NCBI GenBank assembly: GCA_001791615.1
Contig: MGEY01000052.1
Location: forward strand, 1-29,395
From: Candidatus Uhrbacteria bacterium RIFOXYA2_FULL_40_9
Lineage (GTDB): Bacteria > Patescibacteriota > Patescibacteriia > UBA9934 > GWF2-40-263
DNA length: 29,395 bases
Reading direction: 5' to 3'
Part shown: in pieces, positions 24,849-29,395 of the stretch
How the letters are laid out: each line of letters begins with the position of its first letter
Position numbering within the stretch: position 1 is the first letter of the stretch
Position numbers and translations under genes: made by a program
The notes under the pieces: generated by a model
Database searches by the model: none
Told to the model about the DNA's origin: nothing
The model's input: the letters and a program-made list of their open reading frames with translations, nothing else

Positions 24849-25586
24849 TTACATTCCTGCAAGCAAGACACTGAAAACAGTAAAGAAGATGGCAACAGAA
24901 ATAGTTCCAATAATGCCAATCACCACCTTTCTTGTTGCGGCCATTTGATCATCATTTCGACCACTAGAAAGCATATAATTAAATCCTCCGATCAACAAAA
25001 ACACCACAAATACAATTCCTAATACAAGAAAAAACATGCGCCCTATACGGAGAATGGAAATAAGAAATTCTTTTGACATTGGATCAAGGGCTGCTTGTGC
25101 TCTCGTCGTAAACAAAGTAACTCCCCCAACAACAAACACAAATGTTGCTAAAAGACGTTCAACCATTTCTCGCACGCGTGAACCATCTGCTTTGCCAGCA
25201 ACGGCTTTCATCACAGCTCCCATGGCTTTTCCCATTTCTTCTTTTGATTCTATCCCAGAACTTGTAAGTGCTTCTTTCACAATGTGCTCAAGTTCAACCT
25301 CTTCTAACTGTGCAGGAAGATAGTGTTCGAGAACAAGAATTTCTGCACGAACAGAATCTGCTGTTTCTTGACGACCAGCTTGTTCAAAAAGAGCAAGACT
25401 GTCTTGCAACTGTTTAATTTGTGATTTGATCACAGCAATAACCTCTTGTTCTGTAAGATCATGCATTAATTCGATCTGCTTATTCTTCAATGCAGATTTA
25501 AGCATGCGTAGCGTTGAAAGAGTTGCTGCTTGTTTAGACTTCATGGCTTCTTTTAGATCTTGTGTAATGTTCTCTTGAAGATTCAT
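24849..25586 (-). CDS. YqeY domain fused in frame to a VirB2-like two-helix membrane protein
   Basis: 245 residues. Positions 1-146 form a complete GatB/YqeY-like domain (start MNLQENITQDLKEAMKSK; end GKADGSRVREMVERLL), as in the tRNA-amidotransferase-related YqeY family, often encoded beside rpsU as here. From 147 the protein turns hydrophobic: a signal-peptide-like segment ending TTRAQAA (147-166), then helices about 177-203 and 221-243 with the VirB2-like pattern LGIVFVVFLLIGGFNYMLSSG. The two halves share one frame without a stop. An internal ATG (residue 141, base 25166) could start the membrane half alone. It may be a true fusion, a gene with an internal start, or two genes merged by a one-base error in TTTT near the junction, where losing a T would create TAG. 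Confidence 0.8.
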   Translation of the reverse strand: MNLQENITQDLKEAMKSKQAATLSTLRMLKSALKNKQIELMHDLTEQEVIAVIKSQIKQLQDSLALFEQAGRQETADSVRAEILVLEHYLPAQLEEVELEHIVKEALTSSGIESKEEMGKAMGAVMKAVAGKADGSRVREMVERLLATFVFVVGGVTLFTTRAQAALDPMSKEFLISILRIGRMFFLVLGIVFVVFLLIGGFNYMLSSGRNDDQMAATRKVVIGIIGTISVAIFFTVFSVLLAGM

Positions 25587-25623
25587 AAATTGATGAATGA
25601 AGAATCAATAAGGGTATCGTAAC

Positions 25624-25680
25624 AAAAAAGCCAGGGAATCCAAAGGTGATACAGTGACCACTTTTTTCTTCCTTGGCTTT
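25624..25680 (-). terminator. Rho-independent terminator of rpsU
   Basis: AAAGCCA and TGGCTTT pair over 7 bp, followed after one mismatch by GGAA/TTCC, enclosing about 30 bases. TTTTTT follows on the minus strand. It lies 11 bases after the rpsU stop codon. Confidence 0.8.
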
Positions 25681-25691
25681 CTTTCTTGTGA

Positions 25692-25940
25692 TTAACGACG
25701 TCCGCGTCCCTGTCCGCGCTTGTCTTCAATGAGCTGACCAGTACGAATTAAGTACTCACGCTTTTCTCCCAACTCTAAACGGCGGATAGCACTCTTCTTC
25801 ACTTTTGCATCATTTGGATCTTTTTGATAACAACGATACTTTCGTGACTGAAGAATCATGCCACTTTGTTGGACGCGACGAGTGAATTTACGGAAAAAAC
25901 TTTCAAAACTCTCGCCTTTTTTTCGTTTAATGTCTACCAC
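25692..25940 (-). CDS. rpsU: 30S ribosomal protein bS21
   Basis: 82 residues, highly basic. bS21 joins the 30S subunit near the 16S rRNA 3' end and helps initiation. The family core is clear: VDIKRKKGESFESFFRKFTR and SRKYRCYQKD, with a basic Gly/Arg tail. The start is a GTG at 25940 with GGAAGGTGA at good distance, one of the few strong ribosome binding sites in this window. It has its own promoter, a structured leader of about 170 bases, and its own terminator; the yqeY-type gene follows. Confidence 0.95.
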   Translation of the reverse strand: MVDIKRKKGESFESFFRKFTRRVQQSGMILQSRKYRCYQKDPNDAKVKKSAIRRLELGEKREYLIRTGQLIEDKRGQGRGRR

Positions 25941-25978
25941 AAGGGTTTCACCTTCCTTTCAGAAGTTAATAATAGTTC

Positions 25979-26105
25979 GAGTGACAAAAACTCGCGATAT
26001 TTGCCCTCACAGGCGCCCAGGAACTCCCGCTCAATGTACATTTCCGTACATTTCGTAGAGATGCCAGCCCATTCAGGAAAATCTCATCGAATTTTGTCAC
26101 TCAAA
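25979..26105 (-). promoter_or_regulatory. Structured 5' leader of rpsU, candidate cis-regulatory RNA
   Basis: The two ends of this 127-base stretch pair perfectly over 11 bp (GAGTGACAAAA at 26102-26092 with TTTTGTCACTC at 25989-25979) and about 14 bp with flanks, one of them G-U. Inside lie a perfect 7-bp hairpin (26033-26052, loop six bases) and a smaller stem (26058-26062 with 26081-26085), plus a G+C-rich arm. The rpsU ribosome binding site is just outside the closing stem. It does not match a riboswitch class I know by eye. It could be a binding site for a ribosomal protein, a metabolite-sensing leader or a separate small RNA. Confidence 0.6.
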
Positions 26106-26120
26106 ATAATTTATGCGAGA

Positions 26121-26149
26121 AGTATGAAGGAAATCGAGAAAGATGTCAA
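26121..26149 (-). promoter_or_regulatory. Promoter of rpsU
   Basis: TTGACA (26144-26149), exactly 17 bases, then CATACT (26121-26126) on the minus strand, just past the stop of the 848-residue gene. Transcription would start near 26114, about ten bases before the closing stem of the leader. Confidence 0.75.
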
Positions 26150-26156
26150 GAATCTT

Positions 26157-28703
26157 CTACCAACGCAAAGCATCCTCTGCTTGTTTTAATTTTTCTTGAT
26201 CCTTCTCAGAAAGATAACGGGAAGCGTTGCGATTTATCAAATTTTCAAGAGGGTAATAAGTATCTATATAACGATCCTCCTCCCAACTTCGAGCTGACAT
26301 ATAACCACTTGTCTCACGTCGTTGTCTTGTTGGATCTATGAAGGATTCAGATCGTTGATCTGTTAGTTTTGGGCGAGGAACAATTTGCATCCGTCTTTGA
26401 ATTTCTTTTTGTTTTTCAGTAAATTTTTCCTTTGCGGCTTTTTTACTATCCTCAACTTGCTTTAAATAAAAATTCCGAATATCCCCTAACATCGTTTCTT
26501 TCCTTCTCACCAAAATATCCTTCATTCTCCTTTCTTCTGCTTTTGCATCTGCTGGAGTCATCTTAGCTGGAGGTCTTATTTCACCTGCTTCTGAGAAGGT
26601 TCTCACTGTCACGGTTCCTTTTCCCATACCCAAAAACTTTTGAACATTTCCTGCATCCTTCAAAAACTGCTGATAAACATCGTACAGTTCAAAAAATTCT
26701 TTTGAAGCTCCTTTGGCAAATTCCTCAGTTTCTCTTTGAATCTCTTCCGCTTTTTCTTGGGCACTTTGCTGCATCTCTCGTTCAAAAGTCTTATACATCT
26801 GATCCAATTCACGTTGGCTTTCCAAAAAAACTTTCCGATCTTTCAAAAAGACAACTGTGTAAGACAGATTTTCAAGAATAATTCTCTCTGTCTGAGATAA
26901 GGCGTAACTTGGAGAGACTTCATGAGAAAGAACACATCCCGCATCATAATCATAATATTGATTTTCAGAAGCAGAATGTCTGATTACATAACCAATTTTC
27001 AATTCTCCTGTAATGAGCTCGAGTTTTTGATGAAGATGTAAATGAACTGCACGAGAAGATTCTTGCAATATTTCTAATACTTTTTTTGTTTTTGGGTCAT
27101 CTAGTACTGTTTCTAATTGCTCAATATCTTTCTCTAATTGCTCAAGATCGTGTTCTGTCGCCTGTTTCATTTTCCTAAAATTCTCTAATCGACCTTGAAT
27201 ATCAAACCAGTTATGTTCATCCAAAATCTTTTGTTGTTGTTCTTCCGCAACTTTAAACTGTTTATAAGCAACAACGGCATCGCGATACTGATGAAGAAGA
27301 GCTGTCTTCTCCTTGGTACTGCTTCTTCTTTCTTCAAATTGAACAATCAGCTGACCTATATTTTGATCAATATCTCTTCTCTCCTCTTGTCCCGCATAAA
27401 GTCTTCGACCTATATGATGAGTAAGGCTCTTTAAAAAACGATCTGCTTGTATCCATGGATTATCTCCTTTTCCACTTTGATATCGATATCGATCTAATTC
27501 TTTTTCTTCCTCTTCTGTTGGTTTTTTTTCAAGCACACGGGAAACTTCTTCCCGTTTCTTCTCCAGATATTTCTTCCTTGCTTCCCAAAGCTGTGGTCTG
27601 GCGAACAAAAAGGTCTTATCCCATTTATTATCCAATAGTTGATCTTCTCCTATTTTTGCTACCAAACCCTCAACAACACGATCTGGCAGATAAGCGAATA
27701 TCTCCGGAGGGCAATTTGCTGGATCAACATGATCGACAACAGCTTCTATCACGCGCTTTGCAGCATTTGGATCTTGTAACCGCTCTGGAGAAGCGAGTAA
27801 ATCAAAAATTTTTCGATCACGAATAAACGCTTTTTGACGGGCGAGTTTAACCTGTTCTTTTTCCGCAGTATCTTGTTCTTGAATTGCAGCAAGGACACGA
27901 TCTCTTTCTTCTTGAGAAAGATTAGTTAATCCTTTCACTGTTTCTGTACTGGTTTGAACCTGCTCAGATGTTGGAAGATCTCGCTCTGTTTGTCTCCATT
28001 TAGAACGTTCTTTTTCACTCAAGGTTTCAACATAAGTCGGAAGATCTGTAAAACAATCATCTACCACTCGTTCAAGTTCTTGTGCATCAACTAATTCAAC
28101 AAAGACGTCTGCAGAAATCCCCATATGTCTGATAAGCTCAACATCTTGCCTGTTCATTGCCAGTTGTTCACGTCTTTCTATCAAACGACCACTTACGCGC
28201 TCAATTTTTGCTTGTACCTTTTTTGCAACCCGTTCTTTCATCCCCTTTTCAAATTGAGCTTGACTTAGAGCCTCATTTTCCTGATCAATTTCTGCCAGTC
28301 GTTTTTCTTTCCCTTCCACAATAGGTTCCACAGAAGGAAGTTTTGTTGCACGTAATGCTTCTATTGTTTGTTTTAATGATTCAAATTCTATGAGGAGTGC
28401 TGCTCCTTTATCTTCTATTCGCTGTAGCTCTTGCGCAAGCGCTGTTGCTTTTTCTTGAATCTTTTCCTGAATTTGTTTGAACTGTGATTCAAATTTTGCC
28501 ATAGCCACTTCATCCACTCCAGCATCCGCAGCTTCATTCACCAACAGTTGATAGATCGCAGCGGCATCCTCTTGTTTCAAGGCAAGCTCAGTGGCTACTT
28601 CCATGATGAGTTGTAATTCCTTTGGAATCTTTTCTGTAGGCTGTCCTTCCGGGTGTTTGAGACTGATTTCATCGACTCCTGGTCCTTTTGATGTTTCGCT
28701 CAT
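26157..28703 (-). CDS. Large soluble coiled-coil protein, unknown function (848 aa)
   Basis: No signal peptide or membrane helix. Long stretches are rich in Glu, Lys, Gln, Arg and Leu with heptad-like spacing (about 75-190, 395-420, 455-560, 640-690, 730-800), interrupted by folded-looking parts around 190-240, 300-390 and 560-640. No catalytic motif or nucleotide-binding site is visible. The ATG at 28703 follows the stop of a 51-residue gene by one base, and there is no ribosome binding site, so translation is probably coupled. No terminator is seen after it; the rpsU promoter starts seven bases later. Possible roles are cytoskeletal or scaffold protein, but nothing in the sequence decides it. 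Confidence 0.85.
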   Translation of the reverse strand: MSETSKGPGVDEISLKHPEGQPTEKIPKELQLIMEVATELALKQEDAAAIYQLLVNEAADAGVDEVAMAKFESQFKQIQEKIQEKATALAQELQRIEDKGAALLIEFESLKQTIEALRATKLPSVEPIVEGKEKRLAEIDQENEALSQAQFEKGMKERVAKKVQAKIERVSGRLIERREQLAMNRQDVELIRHMGISADVFVELVDAQELERVVDDCFTDLPTYVETLSEKERSKWRQTERDLPTSEQVQTSTETVKGLTNLSQEERDRVLAAIQEQDTAEKEQVKLARQKAFIRDRKIFDLLASPERLQDPNAAKRVIEAVVDHVDPANCPPEIFAYLPDRVVEGLVAKIGEDQLLDNKWDKTFLFARPQLWEARKKYLEKKREEVSRVLEKKPTEEEEKELDRYRYQSGKGDNPWIQADRFLKSLTHHIGRRLYAGQEERRDIDQNIGQLIVQFEERRSSTKEKTALLHQYRDAVVAYKQFKVAEEQQQKILDEHNWFDIQGRLENFRKMKQATEHDLEQLEKDIEQLETVLDDPKTKKVLEILQESSRAVHLHLHQKLELITGELKIGYVIRHSASENQYYDYDAGCVLSHEVSPSYALSQTERIILENLSYTVVFLKDRKVFLESQRELDQMYKTFEREMQQSAQEKAEEIQRETEEFAKGASKEFFELYDVYQQFLKDAGNVQKFLGMGKGTVTVRTFSEAGEIRPPAKMTPADAKAEERRMKDILVRRKETMLGDIRNFYLKQVEDSKKAAKEKFTEKQKEIQRRMQIVPRPKLTDQRSESFIDPTRQRRETSGYMSARSWEEDRYIDTYYPLENLINRNASRYLSEKDQEKLKQAEDALRW

Positions 28704-28704
28704 A

Positions 28705-28860
28705 TTATTTACTCTTAGATGTTTTTGCTTTTACAATCACTTTTCGAAAATCTGTGAAAAGTTTTTCTTGTGACTTTTGAAGTCGTGTGATCTGTGACTG
28801 CAAAGTTTGTATTTTTTTCAAGGTTGTTTTTGGAATCGAAGAAGATTTTGGCTTTGGCAT
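28705..28860 (-). CDS. Small basic coiled-coil protein (51 aa)
   Basis: The reading frame starts MPKPKSSSIPKTTLKKIQTL, continues with a Gln/Leu-rich helix (LQSQITRLQKSQEKLF) and ends in KVIVKAKTSKSK. About a quarter of residues are Lys or Arg. It ends one base before the ATG of the 848-residue coiled-coil gene, and both are on the same strand between the hisS terminator and that gene, which argues it is real. Short helix and charge suggest a partner or nucleic-acid-binding peptide. Function unknown. Confidence 0.6.
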   Translation of the reverse strand: MPKPKSSSIPKTTLKKIQTLQSQITRLQKSQEKLFTDFRKVIVKAKTSKSK

Positions 28861-28920
28861 ATAAGAGTGGAAGAATAATGATTTTATTGTAACAAATACT
28901 CTTCAGAACAAACAGTGGAC

Positions 28921-28947
28921 AAAAAATCCCGGATACACCGGGATTTT
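28921..28947 (-). terminator. Rho-independent terminator of hisS
   Basis: AAAATCCCGG and CCGGGATTTT form a 10-bp stem with a five-base loop (28923-28947); the minus-strand continuation is TTTTTTG. It starts right after the hisS stop codon. Confidence 0.9.
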
Positions 28948-28948
28948 A

Positions 28949-29395
28949 TTATTGTTGTTTATCTTCTACTGCTTTCTGTGTTAGTGGTATTACTCCTTCA
29001 GATCGAGCAAGTTTTTTCTGAAGAATAGAAACAATTTTTTTTGCATCCACAATCTCTTGAGCTCCAGAATCCATATCACGAATGATAATCGTTTCATCAA
29101 GCACTTCTTTTTGTCCAAGAATCAATGTATAGGCAGAGCCTAATTTATTGGCAATTTCTAACTGTGCTTTCAATGCATTTTTTCCAGAAGCTTCTGCTAC
29201 AGGGATCTTTGCTTGACGAAATTCTTCAAACATTCTAAGTCCTACACGTCGAGCAGCATCTCCTAATTGTGCAAAGAAAACTTGTGTTTGTGGACGTTGA
29301 GGAGGGTTTATTTCACAATCTGCCATGGCACGAACGATTCTTTCCAATCCAAGAGCAAATCCACAAGCCGGCGTTTCTCGTCCTCCAAGAAGCCC
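28949..29395 (-). CDS. hisS: Histidyl-tRNA synthetase, C-terminal part (5' end outside the window)
   Basis: 148 C-terminal residues are visible. The enzyme charges tRNA-His. The segment GGRETPACGFALGLERIV is class II motif 3, with the arginine that binds ATP, and matches the HisRS version. The following domain (FAQLGDAARRVGLRMFEEFR, and later EIANKLGSAYTLILGQKEV) is the HisRS anticodon-binding domain. The frame is open to the window edge. It stops at 28949 just before a strong terminator. Confidence 0.93.
   Translation of the reverse strand, partial: GLLGGRETPACGFALGLERIVRAMADCEINPPQRPQTQVFFAQLGDAARRVGLRMFEEFRQAKIPVAEASGKNALKAQLEIANKLGSAYTLILGQKEVLDETIIIRDMDSGAQEIVDAKKIVSILQKKLARSEGVIPLTQKAVEDKQQ

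Noticed and set aside
25979..26105. rpsU leader as a known riboswitch, SRP RNA or tRNA
   Set aside because: I looked for core motifs of TPP, FMN, SAM, ZTP, c-di-AMP and fluoride riboswitches, the SRP RNA tetraloop region and a tRNA cloverleaf and saw none. It remains an unclassified structure.
28886..28914. Promoter for the 51-residue gene (TACAAT with TGTTTG at 17 bases)
   Set aside because: The -35 match is poor and other arrangements are equally good in this AT-rich gap, so I do not list it.

Overview
The window looks like a genomic fragment of a Patescibacteria/CPR bacterium, probably of the Parcubacteria-like branches. This is an inference. The reasons are the AT-rich core genes, the sparse Shine-Dalgarno sites with apparently leaderless promoters, ftsA-ftsZ without other division genes, and a series of membrane proteins built on a VirB2/TrbC-like two-helix module with huge cysteine-rich outer parts. 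UGA is used as a stop (several ATGA overlaps), so the UGA-recoding CPR lineages are unlikely. Every gene I accept is on the minus strand, so the layout below runs from high to low coordinates.

29395-25600: the C-terminal part of hisS with a strong terminator; a 51-residue basic protein one base ahead of an 848-residue soluble coiled-coil protein; then rpsU (bS21) behind a good promoter and a long structured leader.

25590-10035: a surface-protein block. Three consecutive genes carry the same two-transmembrane VirB2-like module: one fused in frame behind a YqeY domain, one with SbsA-like Ig domains (630 aa), and one giant of 3400 aa with TIG/IPT-like domains, many Cys-rich repeats of the CGDG...CDDGN type and a C-terminal von Willebrand A domain with an intact MIDAS. 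Three single-pass membrane proteins with calcium-binding DxDxDG (thrombospondin type 3-like) repeats follow. The block runs with short gaps and overlaps into ybeY and dgkA, so envelope display genes and housekeeping genes are probably co-transcribed.

9150-6440: ftsA and ftsZ, each with its own promoter and terminator. 6319-3188: nrdR, an HtrA-type protease and pyruvate kinase, a tight operon from a nearly leaderless promoter.

3125-1: an NAD-related region. NrtR (a Nudix-fold repressor with a degenerate Nudix box) is followed by a broken PP2C-like gene, a nicotinamidase and the start of a radical SAM gene. Two promoters here carry palindromes of the form GTGT-N7-ACAC, placed where a repressor would act; I propose them as NrtR operators. 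The stretch 1-2340 is visibly richer in G+C than the rest and may have been acquired. The most notable items are the VirB2-module/giant VWA surface system, the YqeY fusion, the structured rpsU leader and the NrtR operator pair.
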